From contig JAHDES010000064.1 of assembly GCA_020628645.1 (NCBI GenBank), forward strand, positions 1 through 36,217: a DNA stretch of 36,217 nt, written 5' to 3'. The position numbers were made by a program, and so were the translations under genes. The stretch is from Saprospiraceae bacterium. Its GTDB lineage: Bacteria > Bacteroidota > Bacteroidia > Chitinophagales > Saprospiraceae. Shown here in pieces: positions 21,050-31,446 of the stretch. The notes beneath the pieces are model-generated. The model saw only the letters and a list, made by a program, of their open reading frames with translations, made no database searches and had not been told where the DNA came from. Each line of letters opens with the position of its first letter. The stretch's first letter is position 1.

Positions 21050-21930
21050 TGAAAATAGAACTGACGCACGACATCATGGCTAAAAAAATCTGGGAGCAAC
21101 TTCCAGAGCAAGATCGTATGTATCGTACGATAAAGTCGGCTGTTCAGCGTCGTCGAAACGAGAAAGAAAACCATAAAGGATCGCTTTTATCAGAACAAGA
21201 ATACGACGAATGGAAAGTTTATTTTAAAAAAGGAACATGGGAAAAAGAAGAATTAGCTTTTATCGAAGAAAGTCGTCAGGCTATTGTTCAAAAACAAAAT
21301 GAAAAAGAACGCGAACGAAAAGAAAAAATTGAATTACTAGAGAAAAAAAATCGCTTCTTTTTATGGACGACAATTCTAGCCTCAGCAGTTTTATTGTTGT
21401 TACTGCTCTTTATAGCTTATGCTTCTTTTCAAAAAGAACAAAATCGGAAGAAAGACTTGAAATTTGCCATTGAAAAAGCCATAGATTTTAAAGAAAATGG
21501 AAAATATGCCCAAGCTGTTTTTCAACTAGAGGAAGCAAATAATTATGTTAAACTAGAAGATGAACAACAGCAGATAAATACAAAAAAAGATACCTTTCAT
21601 CAACTAGACACCTTTTGGTTATCTGCTGAAAAAGAAACTAACCTCAGGCTCAAATTGGAGAAGTTCAAAAAAATGAAAGCCATTAGTACAGACGATTTTT
21701 TAGATAATCTCATTAAGGAAACAGATCAAAATCTCGAAGAAAAATATACAAGCCTTATAGAAAAAGGAAAATCATTTTTTACAATGGGAGAATCTTCAAA
21801 AAGTTTAGTTACTTTGTTTTTTGCCTATAAAAAATTTGAGGACGCCTTAGCTTTAAAACCCAAAAGTAAAGAAGCCGAGAAATATCAAAACAAGGTTTTA
21901 AAATTGATGGATGACTTAAATAACGACTAA
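21049..21930 (+). CDS. Membrane/TPR protein, detached C-terminal part of the STAND ATPase
   Basis: A 293-residue protein. It begins 'MKIELTHDIMAKKIWEQLPEQDR', the conserved motif that closes the ATPase module in full-length STAND proteins, so it looks like the remaining part of the gene upstream. A charged coiled coil (about residues 60-100) leads to a membrane helix (about 105-127, 'WTTILASAVLLLLLLFIAYA'). A TPR-like region follows (about 140-290: 'DFKENGKYAQAVFQLEEANNYV', 'FFAYKKFEDALALKPKSKEAEKY'). The start ATG shares a base with the stop of the ATPase gene, so it depends on ribosomes finishing that gene. It would place the ATPase complex at the membrane, with the TPR part on the other side. 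Confidence 0.82.
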   Translation: MKIELTHDIMAKKIWEQLPEQDRMYRTIKSAVQRRRNEKENHKGSLLSEQEYDEWKVYFKKGTWEKEELAFIEESRQAIVQKQNEKERERKEKIELLEKKNRFFLWTTILASAVLLLLLLFIAYASFQKEQNRKKDLKFAIEKAIDFKENGKYAQAVFQLEEANNYVKLEDEQQQINTKKDTFHQLDTFWLSAEKETNLRLKLEKFKKMKAISTDDFLDNLIKETDQNLEEKYTSLIEKGKSFFTMGESSKSLVTLFFAYKKFEDALALKPKSKEAEKYQNKVLKLMDDLNND

Positions 21931-21974
21931 CATTTTTATAACAACAAAAAAAATTATAAATTAGCGACAGCGTG

Positions 21975-22014
21975 TTTTCATTCTAATAGAGTTTTCTTCA
22001 AAAGCGAATGAAAA
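21975..22014 (+). terminator. Hairpin after the caspase-CHAT-STAND operon
   Basis: TTTTCATTC (21975-21983) pairs with GAATGAAAA (22006-22014), 45 bp past the last stop codon. No strong T run follows, so termination is only a suggestion. Confidence 0.35.
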
Positions 22015-22047
22015 TTAGGCTTACCCTAAAAAATATTAGCCTACCTT

Positions 22048-22210
22048 AGAAGCTGTTAGAATTTAGTTTTTTGAATAATATGAAAATTGTTTTTTCGTCA
22101 GATAAGGCATAAAAAGCGGAGTTTAGCCACGCTAAATGAGTATTTTTAGAACGAAATATGACGTAAAAAGAAATTCATATTAACAATAGTATTAAACTCT
22201 AACAGCTTCT
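22048..22210. mobile_element. MITE-like palindromic element (163 bp)
   Basis: Perfect 13-bp terminal inverted repeats AGAAGCTGTTAGA / TCTAACAGCTTCT (22048-22060, 22198-22210). Imperfect inverted repetition continues inward (AATATGAA, CGTCA, AAAAA blocks) to a central palindrome TTTAGC-CAC-GCTAAA (22122-22136) exactly at the midpoint. There is no coding capacity. The structure fits a non-autonomous element or a dispersed palindromic repeat. It separates the protease operon from the giant adhesin gene. Confidence 0.7.
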
Positions 22211-22325
22211 TATATTCATCTTTTTGCTTTTCAATCAGACTTGCTACTGGAATGAGTTATTCTTCTAGTACCCATCCCATATCCGAATATCAGTGTATTT
22301 TTTAACAGAACAATTAACCAAACTT

Positions 22326-25300
22326 ATGAAACGAGGGATACTAACATTGGTCTTTGCTACTTACATTACGCTTGCTTTTTCTCAATTTGTTTATATCAAG
22401 GGAGATGATTTTTCTAATTACAGTTTAGGAAATATCTCTCCTCAATCTTCTAGCTGGGTCAAATGGAATAATACAGCAGGAGATGGAATAGTGACAGATG
22501 CATATGATAAATGTAATTTTACACCTACAACATTTACTAATTCCACTAACAGTATTAATCATGAAAACTCCTTATTAATTGATGGAAGTAGATCGCCCGT
22601 TCCAGATATCGTATACACCTTAGGTAATCAGCAAGTCCTTAATATAGGTACCGATTATATTCAGGTAGCATTTGACTTATACATTCCTAGTGGAAATAGA
22701 GCGTATTATAATATACAAGCTTCTCAAAACCAAAACGAGTTTGATGGAGGAGGAATTTATGAAATCTATTTCGATGGAAATGGTAATGGAAGGGTGTTAT
22801 CGACAGCTTCAGGTTCTGTAGGAGACCAACTGGCTACATTTGATTATCCTCAAGATGCCTGGTTTTCTGTTTGTCAAACATTTTCTTCAATTTCCACGGA
22901 AGGTTCTTCTTTTTTGGTAGTAGATGGAGAACCTATTACCAGGATACCATTGAGTACACCTACTATAGTGGGAGGAATCAACTTTTTTCCACCAAGTAGC
23001 TTGTATAAATATTATGTTGATTGTATCGTATTGAGTGAGGCATCTTCCTTTACTTGCCCTGCCGTTTTTTTACCCTATTGCCACAATGGTATGCAACTTG
23101 ATATGTCATGCGATTTTAATTTTTGTGTAGATCATGATTTATTTACACCTAATGGAGATTGTGGTTTTGACCCTTGTGAAGAAATTATTGATCTTCCCTG
23201 TGGCATTACCTACTATGAATCTACGGTTGGAGAAACCAATAAATTTACTATTAATAATTATAGTAATTGCTACAATAGTGAAAATTCATTTGCTGGCCCA
23301 GATCAAGTGTTTAGAATTCAAAAAAATAATAATTTTGGACGTTTAGTAGTGAATCTTTTTAGCGACTTCCCTAGTGAAAATCTAGAGATGTTTCTATTTA
23401 ATGAATGTGGTATATTAGAACAATGTATAGATGCCAGTAAAGTACATCCTCACTCTCAAAATAATGGTGCTCGTGAATTTATATTTAGTGACTCAGGATC
23501 ACCACTCTCATCAGGTACGTATTATGTCGTGGTAGATGGTACTAATGAAAATCAAGCTTCTCCATACAGAATTACAGCAACTTGTGATAATCTTACTTGT
23601 AATTTTATTAATCAACTAGAATGTAATCAACCCATTTCTGAAAATACAGCTACAGGAGATAATAGAATAAGTTCTTATAAGCGTGGAAATAATACAAGTA
23701 CTTTAGGACAAACTGGAAAAGAAATAATTTATGAATTAGTACTTGATAAAGATGTCAATGTTAATATTACAATGAATCCATCTCCTTCAGCAGGCGATCT
23801 AGATTTATTTATTCTAAATTCTTGCGATGAATATAGTGTTATTTATTCAAGTACCAATTCTAATTCTTCTACTGAAATAATCAATGAATTTTTTCAAGCA
23901 GGAACCTATTATGTCGTGATTGACGGCTGGGATAGTGCAGAAGGCACATTTGATATTGTTGCCCAGTGGGATTGCAATACCCCTTGTTCTGACCCTACTC
24001 CTGCCAGTTGTGGAACGGTATTTACCAACGAATCTACCCTCAATTCAAGTAATGGTTTTAGCTCTTATGATTGTGCTCCTTTTAATACGTATAATGGTAA
24101 TGAAAAGGTCTATGAAATTAATGTTCAAGAAAAACAACAATACAAATTTGTACTTGATGCAACTCAAAGTGAAGATAATTTAGCTCTATTTTTACTAGAA
24201 GAGTGTACGATTTCTGATCCTAGTTTTACAGAAAGTGCTCAAGTAGGATGTATGGCTTCCAATACGAGTTTTGTATCAAGGAAAGTATTAGATGTTGTGC
24301 TTGATGTAGGTATTTATTATGTAATTGTAGATGGGATAAATGCGAGTGATAATGGCCCTTATTCTTTTGAGGTTTCTTGTGAGTGTCCTTGTGTAGAACC
24401 GCCAGAAGAAATGCCTTATGCTTCCAAATTTTTATGCGATGATTTTTCAACCTATGGTATTGGAAATAGTATTACAGAAGCGTCTAATCGATGGTTTGAT
24501 AATGCCTTTAATAAAGCCCCTTCCTTAATTTCAGTTGAAAATGATAATGCTTTTCTAACCTTAAATAATCAATCCTTCATTGGAGGAAATGTACTCTATG
24601 ATTTAGAAGGTAGAACAAGTGGAAGATATCGTTTGTCTTGGCGAATGTTTATTGGACAAGACGGTAGCATGAGTTACAATATTCAAGATCAAACCCCACA
24701 AAATGTTACAGGGTCGTATAATTATGAAGTTCGATTTTATGAAAATCAAACAGGAGAAATTTATCGAGGCAATATTTCTTCTGCTATCGCAACATTCTTC
24801 TATTACCAAGATGCATGGAATGAGGTTACTCAAATTATTGATCTGGACAGAGATGAAGTGGAGTTTTGGTTAAATGGCATCTACTTAGCTACTTGGACAT
24901 ACAGTACCTTAGAGGCTACCACTAATCTAGGTGCAATTAACTTCTTTTCTTACATGGAGAGCAATTCTGATATCTATCGTATAGATGATATTTGTATTTG
25001 GGAAAATATTTCTAATTGTCCTACTATTACCGAAGAGGGAAATAGTATTTGTACCAATTCAGGGAATCAATATGTTACAGAAGCAGCAGCGCGATGTGAT
25101 TTGTATACTTCTTCCGACTTTTATACTTGTACCAGTGTATGTGATATTTCAGGAATATTGATTTATAGAGGACATGAATTTAGTGGAGAATTTACGGATA
25201 ATGACTACAGTAGTTCTCAACTCTTACAAGACCAATGTATTTTAGATGCTTATGAAGGAGGTGTTGTACCCGAAAATGCATTTGTAGATGTGTATACTTT

Positions 25301-28300
25301 TTATAATGAAGATGGGGGAGATGTAGATTTCAATCTAGGAAACTTTGGTGAAAATACTAAAGGATTCATCTTTGAGTGCGATTGTACAGTCGTCAATGAT
25401 GAAGTCATCTGTACTCAAAGCTGCATAGACATTTCAAATGGACTGCCCAATGGAGAAGGATTCTATTATTTAGTATTGATTGGTACAGAAAACGAAACCT
25501 ATACTATTTCTGTCTTTCCTGGTAATCAAAACTGTATAAATATTGAAGATATAAATTGCGGAGATAATCTACTAAGTGATGTCTTTTTTGATAGTAGTGA
25601 AGATTTTTCTGTAGGTGGAAGCGGAGATTATGATAACTGTTATTCTGGAGATCGAACTTATTTAGGTGGAGAACGAAAATTCCGAGTTCAAATTAAAGAT
25701 CCTTCTTATCTATCTGTAAATGTCAGTTCTGATGAAGCAGACTTAGGAGTCTTTATTTACGATTACCTTTGTGGTGGAAACTGTATGACCTATGCAGAAG
25801 GGTCTGCTGGAGAACCTGCTATAATTGATTCATTTAAAGTCACCGATGGCATTTACTACATCGTAGTAGATAAAGACTCTGATGATACAACAACTGATGA
25901 ATTTACCATCTCTGTAAATTGCGAAAAAGACGAAGATTTTGCCAATGTATTACTAGATGGGCTTCCTAGTTTGGAAGCATCTGTTGATTGTTTTACTACA
26001 GACTCCAGTCATCTTATTAAAGTACGAGAAGATGCCTTGAAAAGTCCTCATTCCAACGGTTTTAATGATGATTATCAATTATTATTTTACTATGAAACGG
26101 ATAATGGTTCAGAAAGGACTGTTGTAGGAGAAGAATGGAATAATGCTAATGAAATGCCATTTAACATCTTTGAAGATGATCCCTCTACAGATAAATGTTC
26201 TTATGAAAGTGGAGACAGCATAAGAATGGCACTAATAGAAAAACAAACCAATGGAAATAATTTTTATAAAACATCCATTACCTATGCTGCAAGTACACAA
26301 AATGCGGGAATTTTCACCCCAACCACCACTAGCACTATTACCCATCTAGAATTATCAGACCCCTTTAATTTAGATGTGAAATCATCAGAATATAAATTAC
26401 TCACGGCTGATTCTTCCAAACAACGAATGATCATCAAGGCAAATACTTTTTGGCATATTGATGTGGTACCGCCAGTAGAATGGATTATCCCTGATACAAC
26501 AGATGGTTTTAATAGTGAAATTGTCGAATTTACAGTAAAAGAAAATACCACAAGTGAGATTAGAGATGCAGCATTGCGCATCAAATTTACAAGAGAAGAA
26601 GATGACTTCTTTTTTGTTATACCTGTTTCACAACAGCGAGTATGTGTAGATCCAGCATTTACTATTACCAATAATATCCCCCTTGGGGAACAAATTTGTG
26701 AAGGCGATGACATTACACTAAGTGTAGAAGACCTTTCTAATCTTGAATTCTATCAGTTTTTATGGAGTACACAAGAAACAACATCCAGCATAGATGTTAC
26801 TGCCATTAATGATGATAGTTATAGTGTAACCGTCACAGATACTGACTGTCAAACCTTTGCTACTAGAACTTTTACGCTTCAAAATATTACTACACTTCCT
26901 GATGCTCCTCTTCCTTCATCTGGTACTACATTTACTCATTGTATTGGGCAAAACCCACCAATGATTGCTGTAAATAGTACGCAGGCTAATATTAAATGGT
27001 ATGATGAAAATGATATTCTCATAAATCAAGGAACGATACTAACGATTCCAGATACAGATTTAAATACCGCTGGAATGTATACTTATTATGCCCAAGCAGA
27101 ATCCCTAAATGGATTCTGTACTAGCGAAAATAATGTTGAAATTCAGCTAGACGTAAGCGAAACACCAAGCATTAACAATTTAGCACCCACTACAATGGAA
27201 TGCCAAGATGAGCCCGTTTTCTTGAGTGTATCTCTTCAGGCAGATGAAACGATCGAATGGATAGAAAATAATGAAGTCATAAGTACAGCTTCTACCATTT
27301 TAGTACCATCTAACGAACCCTTAAATACAGAATATACCGTTATTGTAACGAATAGCGCAAATTGCACAGCTAGTGCTTCTACTAGTATTGAAATTGCAGA
27401 AAATCCAGTTGTTACGCTTAGTAGTCAAAATGCAAATTGTGAGGAAAATAATGGTGAAGTTATAACGACTATTTCGGGTGGTTCTGGGAATTATTCCTTC
27501 CTGTGGAGTAATAATATGATTACACAAAATATCAATAATTTAGCAACAGGTAGTTATGATCTCACCGTTACTGACCTGGAGTCATCATGTACTACTGTTG
27601 CGCGAGCGACAATTGGTCAGGACGGAGGCATTAATGTGGCTATAGCAGGTGCTGCCAATTCCATCTGCCCTGGAGAATCAGTCTCTCTAAAAGCAATTCC
27701 TTCAGGAAGTCAGGCAGAAACTTATTTATGGAGTACAGGAGATACTACTTTTGATATTGTAGTAGCTGATTTGACAACTACTACTCCCTTTTCAGTGACG
27801 GTAACAGATGTAAATGCCTGTACAGCAGTTAGTACAACTATCGTAACCGTCAATGAAGAACCAACTGTAAATTTAGTCGCAGACGATCCTTCTATTTGTT
27901 TAGGAGAAACGGTTGCTATTACTGCTCAGACAGTTAATAATACCAATAACTTTCAATGGTCAACTGGTGACAATTCAAATACAATTGCCGTCAGTCCTAC
28001 ACAAGACGAAACCTATACCGTCTTAGTAAGCAATGAATTTGGTTGTACGCAGGTTTCAAGTATTGATATTAATGTAACTATACCTCCTTCAATAAGCATT
28101 TTAACTACTAGTCCGACGGGCTGTTCCAATAATACTGGTGCTATTACAATTGAAGTGACTGATGGTATGGCTCCTTTTCAATACAATTGGAGTAATGGTC
28201 AAACGAACAAAGATATCAGCAATCTTTCGGCTGGAATGTACACAATTATTGTAACAGATGATAATGATTGTACTGCTATAGCAACGGCTACGGTAGGAAC

Positions 28301-31247
28301 AACAGATGCACCTAGTGCGTCACTAAATCCAGCAGAAGCTATTGTTTGTGCAGGTTTTCAAACACAGCTATTGTTAAATCCTTCGGGTGGCACGCCTCCT
28401 TATTCGTTTAATTGGGATCAAGGACTTGCAAATGTAGAAGATCCACTAGTTTCTCCTACTTCAACTACAGATTATCATGTAACAATTACAGATGCTAATG
28501 ACTGTACCACCACTTCTTTTATTACCGTAACGGTAAGACAAGCCCCTGCCATTAATCTGACAGGGAATAGCTCTTTTGTTTGTGCTGGAGAAGAGATAGC
28601 TTTATTATCTTCTACACAAGGAGATGTATCTGGCGTAAAATGGGAAGCGTCTATAAATGGAACATTTGTCCCCAATGAATTTGTAACAAGCCCTAGTTTT
28701 ATACCCAATAATGAAAATGCTCCCTCTATTCTTTTTACCCTCAATGCAGAAACAGATGGGATTTGTGAAGCGATCAGTTTAACGCATCTGGTTAATATTA
28801 ATTCACTTCCTACATTTTCAAGTGCCACGCCAGAATGCGCCAATGATAATGAAACCTACAGTGTTGTATTTACAACGAATGCAGATAACATTATTAATAA
28901 TACAGGTGTTCTTGAAAATATAGGACAAGACCAATATAGAATTTTTGGCGTAATACCGAATCAAGATATTTCGCTTCAATTGGAAAATAGCATAACAGCT
29001 TGTACAGATGAGGTCGTACTTATTGGTGCTAGTTGTGATTGTAGTATTAATAGTCCGATCTCACAAGGAGATATTGCTGTTTGTGAAGGAGCAACTCAAG
29101 ATTTAGAAGTTACAACTGTAGGTGATGTGTCGATCAATTGGTTAGATGAGGATGGAAATGTTGTAGGCAATGGGGTAAGCTACAGTCCAAGTATAGCAGG
29201 TACCTATTATGCACAAGCAATAGACTTATTTGATACGGATTGTAAAAGTCTTGCTACTGAAATTAGTTATACCATCTTATCCAATCCAACTATTGAGTTT
29301 GAAGAAGAAGATATTGTTATTTGCCAAGATGAAACCGCTATGATTGCGCTCGAAGATGCCAATTCTGCTTTCACTTATGAATGGAGTACAGGCGAAACAA
29401 CCTCAAGTATTGAAACACCCATTTTGCAGGAAACAACGGATTTTATGGTAACAGTTACAGATGATAATGGATGTAGGAGTGAAGATATTATTCGTGTACA
29501 AGTACAAGAACCTATTCAAGTTAGTTTAAATGAAATAAATTCAACAACAACTGTTTGTCCAGATACCGACGAAATTTATTTAGAGTTGAACATCACGGGT
29601 GATTATAGTACAATCGAGTGGGAGATAATTAATATAGATGGTATTTTTTCTTCTAGCAATGAAGCCTCAAATGTATTTACCATCAATGAAGAAATAACAA
29701 ATGATGTAGTATTATCCGTTCAGGTTGATCCAGCAGGAGCTTGTGATACAGAGGTGCTTATTGAATTGATAGAATTAAATGACGTACCCTCCATTAACAA
29801 TGAGCTTCAAGAATGCGCGCCTGATTTACAAAGCTATTCTCTCTTCTTTGAATCAGATGCAGATATGGTTGCAACCAATCTCAACGCTGTATTAGTAGAA
29901 CAATTGAATGATGGAATACAGCTTTCAAATATACCTGCTGACACGCCAATTACCATTACCTTAGCAAATTCAATGACTGCTTGTAGTGGAGAAGAAATTT
30001 ATACACCTAATTCTTGTCCTTGTCCAAATATTGCTGCGCCTGTGCCCGTACAAAATCTTGTAACGATTTGTGCAGACGAAGCTATTCCAGCTTTATCAGT
30101 AATGGCTATATCAAATGATTATGTTTTCAATTGGTTTGATGAAAATGATATTCCATTGATGACAGATGCAAGCGATTTTATTCCTACTAGTGCTGGAATT
30201 TACTTTGTACAAACAGAAGATCAAGTCTCAGCTTGTACCTCTGAAAAAGTTGAAATTGAATTGATTATCCATCCAGTTCCCGAAGTAACAATCAATGCCC
30301 CAGATATTCTTTGTCCAGATACAGATACAGATATTGAAGCTTTTATTTCTGGAAATTATGATGCTGTGGTATGGAATACAGGAGAAACGGATGAAATACT
30401 AACGGTCAATATAGATGAAAATAATGCTTTTTATGTAACAGTATCCAATACTGAAACTGGATGTATGTCAACAGATTCAACCCTCATTTCCGTCTACGAA
30501 TTGGAAGAATGGGAAATTGTCGAGACTTCGTCCATCAACTGTTTTGGAGAAACAGGTAGTTTACAAGTCACTGGATTTCCAGCAGGAGTAGAATGGAGTA
30601 CAGAGGTAGATGATTCTCCTTTTATTAATGATCTTGATGCAGGCATGTATTCGGCTACTATTACAGATGCGAATGGATGTGCTACTGTAGTAGATTACCA
30701 ATTAATTGGACCAGATTTTCCTCTTTCCTTTACTAATATCGTTTCGCAAAGTGATACAATGAATAATGAAATGAGTGGCGCTATCAGCGGAAGTATTAAT
30801 GGCGGAACAGCAGACTATACTATTAATCTTATTCTTGAGGGGACAATATTCAAAACGCAAGAATTGGATGAAGCAGGAGTATTTACGTTTGATTCTTTAG
30901 GTATAGGAACGTATACCTTAGAATTGGTAGATGCGAATGATTGTGTTGAAACATCTGGCACTATCATCATAGATATTGTTATTGCAGTTCAAAATTTAGA
31001 TTTTCCTTATGGAATAAACGTATTCCCCAATCCAACATCAGATAAAATTTATTTACAACTCGATAGACAAATTAATGCGCCTATTCAAATTGATGTTTTT
31101 GATATAATGGGGCGATCTATTTTTAAAGAAGTATATTCTAATCAAGATCAATATGAAATTAACTTTTCTAACCAAAGTGCTGGAGTTTATTTTGTAAAGT
31201 GTACGATTGATGAAAATATTTGGATAGAAAAAATTATAGTTGAATAA
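22326..31247 (+). CDS. Giant T9SS-secreted surface protein with PPC, BACON and SprB-like repeats
   Basis: About 2973 residues from the ATG at 22326, which places the signal peptide MKRGILTLVFATYITLAFSQ at the N-terminus; an in-frame GTG at 22293 is less suitable. A LamG-like region comes first. At least four pre-peptidase C-terminal (PPC) type modules follow, ending in patterns such as 'GTYYVVVDGTNENQASPYRITATC', 'GIYYVIVDG' and 'GIYYIVVDKD'; three lie at about residues 290-690 and one at about 1070-1200. A second LamG-like unit lies between them. A BACON-type domain follows (about 1350-1440, 'FWHIDVVPPVEWIIP...IPVSQQ'), then a long run of PKD/Ig-like and SprB-type repeats (about 1450-2890, 'YSFLWSNNMITQNINNLATGSYDLTVTD'). 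The last 80 residues are a type A T9SS sorting domain ('VFPNPTSDKIYLQL', 'DIMGRSIFKE', 'SAGVYFVKC', 'EKIIVE'). Likely an adhesin or gliding-related surface protein. Confidence 0.9.
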   Translation: MKRGILTLVFATYITLAFSQFVYIKGDDFSNYSLGNISPQSSSWVKWNNTAGDGIVTDAYDKCNFTPTTFTNSTNSINHENSLLIDGSRSPVPDIVYTLGNQQVLNIGTDYIQVAFDLYIPSGNRAYYNIQASQNQNEFDGGGIYEIYFDGNGNGRVLSTASGSVGDQLATFDYPQDAWFSVCQTFSSISTEGSSFLVVDGEPITRIPLSTPTIVGGINFFPPSSLYKYYVDCIVLSEASSFTCPAVFLPYCHNGMQLDMSCDFNFCVDHDLFTPNGDCGFDPCEEIIDLPCGITYYESTVGETNKFTINNYSNCYNSENSFAGPDQVFRIQKNNNFGRLVVNLFSDFPSENLEMFLFNECGILEQCIDASKVHPHSQNNGAREFIFSDSGSPLSSGTYYVVVDGTNENQASPYRITATCDNLTCNFINQLECNQPISENTATGDNRISSYKRGNNTSTLGQTGKEIIYELVLDKDVNVNITMNPSPSAGDLDLFILNSCDEYSVIYSSTNSNSSTEIINEFFQAGTYYVVIDGWDSAEGTFDIVAQWDCNTPCSDPTPASCGTVFTNESTLNSSNGFSSYDCAPFNTYNGNEKVYEINVQEKQQYKFVLDATQSEDNLALFLLEECTISDPSFTESAQVGCMASNTSFVSRKVLDVVLDVGIYYVIVDGINASDNGPYSFEVSCECPCVEPPEEMPYASKFLCDDFSTYGIGNSITEASNRWFDNAFNKAPSLISVENDNAFLTLNNQSFIGGNVLYDLEGRTSGRYRLSWRMFIGQDGSMSYNIQDQTPQNVTGSYNYEVRFYENQTGEIYRGNISSAIATFFYYQDAWNEVTQIIDLDRDEVEFWLNGIYLATWTYSTLEATTNLGAINFFSYMESNSDIYRIDDICIWENISNCPTITEEGNSICTNSGNQYVTEAAARCDLYTSSDFYTCTSVCDISGILIYRGHEFSGEFTDNDYSSSQLLQDQCILDAYEGGVVPENAFVDVYTFYNEDGGDVDFNLGNFGENTKGFIFECDCTVVNDEVICTQSCIDISNGLPNGEGFYYLVLIGTENETYTISVFPGNQNCINIEDINCGDNLLSDVFFDSSEDFSVGGSGDYDNCYSGDRTYLGGERKFRVQIKDPSYLSVNVSSDEADLGVFIYDYLCGGNCMTYAEGSAGEPAIIDSFKVTDGIYYIVVDKDSDDTTTDEFTISVNCEKDEDFANVLLDGLPSLEASVDCFTTDSSHLIKVREDALKSPHSNGFNDDYQLLFYYETDNGSERTVVGEEWNNANEMPFNIFEDDPSTDKCSYESGDSIRMALIEKQTNGNNFYKTSITYAASTQNAGIFTPTTTSTITHLELSDPFNLDVKSSEYKLLTADSSKQRMIIKANTFWHIDVVPPVEWIIPDTTDGFNSEIVEFTVKENTTSEIRDAALRIKFTREEDDFFFVIPVSQQRVCVDPAFTITNNIPLGEQICEGDDITLSVEDLSNLEFYQFLWSTQETTSSIDVTAINDDSYSVTVTDTDCQTFATRTFTLQNITTLPDAPLPSSGTTFTHCIGQNPPMIAVNSTQANIKWYDENDILINQGTILTIPDTDLNTAGMYTYYAQAESLNGFCTSENNVEIQLDVSETPSINNLAPTTMECQDEPVFLSVSLQADETIEWIENNEVISTASTILVPSNEPLNTEYTVIVTNSANCTASASTSIEIAENPVVTLSSQNANCEENNGEVITTISGGSGNYSFLWSNNMITQNINNLATGSYDLTVTDLESSCTTVARATIGQDGGINVAIAGAANSICPGESVSLKAIPSGSQAETYLWSTGDTTFDIVVADLTTTTPFSVTVTDVNACTAVSTTIVTVNEEPTVNLVADDPSICLGETVAITAQTVNNTNNFQWSTGDNSNTIAVSPTQDETYTVLVSNEFGCTQVSSIDINVTIPPSISILTTSPTGCSNNTGAITIEVTDGMAPFQYNWSNGQTNKDISNLSAGMYTIIVTDDNDCTAIATATVGTTDAPSASLNPAEAIVCAGFQTQLLLNPSGGTPPYSFNWDQGLANVEDPLVSPTSTTDYHVTITDANDCTTTSFITVTVRQAPAINLTGNSSFVCAGEEIALLSSTQGDVSGVKWEASINGTFVPNEFVTSPSFIPNNENAPSILFTLNAETDGICEAISLTHLVNINSLPTFSSATPECANDNETYSVVFTTNADNIINNTGVLENIGQDQYRIFGVIPNQDISLQLENSITACTDEVVLIGASCDCSINSPISQGDIAVCEGATQDLEVTTVGDVSINWLDEDGNVVGNGVSYSPSIAGTYYAQAIDLFDTDCKSLATEISYTILSNPTIEFEEEDIVICQDETAMIALEDANSAFTYEWSTGETTSSIETPILQETTDFMVTVTDDNGCRSEDIIRVQVQEPIQVSLNEINSTTTVCPDTDEIYLELNITGDYSTIEWEIINIDGIFSSSNEASNVFTINEEITNDVVLSVQVDPAGACDTEVLIELIELNDVPSINNELQECAPDLQSYSLFFESDADMVATNLNAVLVEQLNDGIQLSNIPADTPITITLANSMTACSGEEIYTPNSCPCPNIAAPVPVQNLVTICADEAIPALSVMAISNDYVFNWFDENDIPLMTDASDFIPTSAGIYFVQTEDQVSACTSEKVEIELIIHPVPEVTINAPDILCPDTDTDIEAFISGNYDAVVWNTGETDEILTVNIDENNAFYVTVSNTETGCMSTDSTLISVYELEEWEIVETSSINCFGETGSLQVTGFPAGVEWSTEVDDSPFINDLDAGMYSATITDANGCATVVDYQLIGPDFPLSFTNIVSQSDTMNNEMSGAISGSINGGTADYTINLILEGTIFKTQELDEAGVFTFDSLGIGTYTLELVDANDCVETSGTIIIDIVIAVQNLDFPYGINVFPNPTSDKIYLQLDRQINAPIQIDVFDIMGRSIFKEVYSNQDQYEINFSNQSAGVYFVKCTIDENIWIEKIIVE

Positions 31248-31250
31248 AAA

Positions 31251-31266
31251 GTACTGTGTACAGTAC
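31251..31266. terminator. Short hairpin after the giant surface-protein gene
   Basis: GTACTG-TGTA-CAGTAC, directly after the stop codon. It is short and not followed by a T run; it could be a weak terminator or a protein site. The related string CTGTACACAG recurs at about 31379. Confidence 0.3.
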
Positions 31267-31446
31267 AAAACTTAGAAAGAGTGTTCTTTTTTAAGGGCAA
31301 CGCAATAAATTATGTTGGAACAAGCCCCTTTTCAAGGTGGTTTTAACCCCTTGCATCTTTCTAACGATTATTTTGTCCTGTACACAGAAAAAAGTAACAA
31401 AAAAAACCTGATAGGTTATTGTTATCAGAGGTAAAATAGTTAAGAT

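Noticed and set aside
26282-28843. Minus-strand frames inside the giant surface-protein gene
   Set aside because: They are antisense shadows of a continuous, repeat-rich coding frame with a signal peptide and sorting domain.
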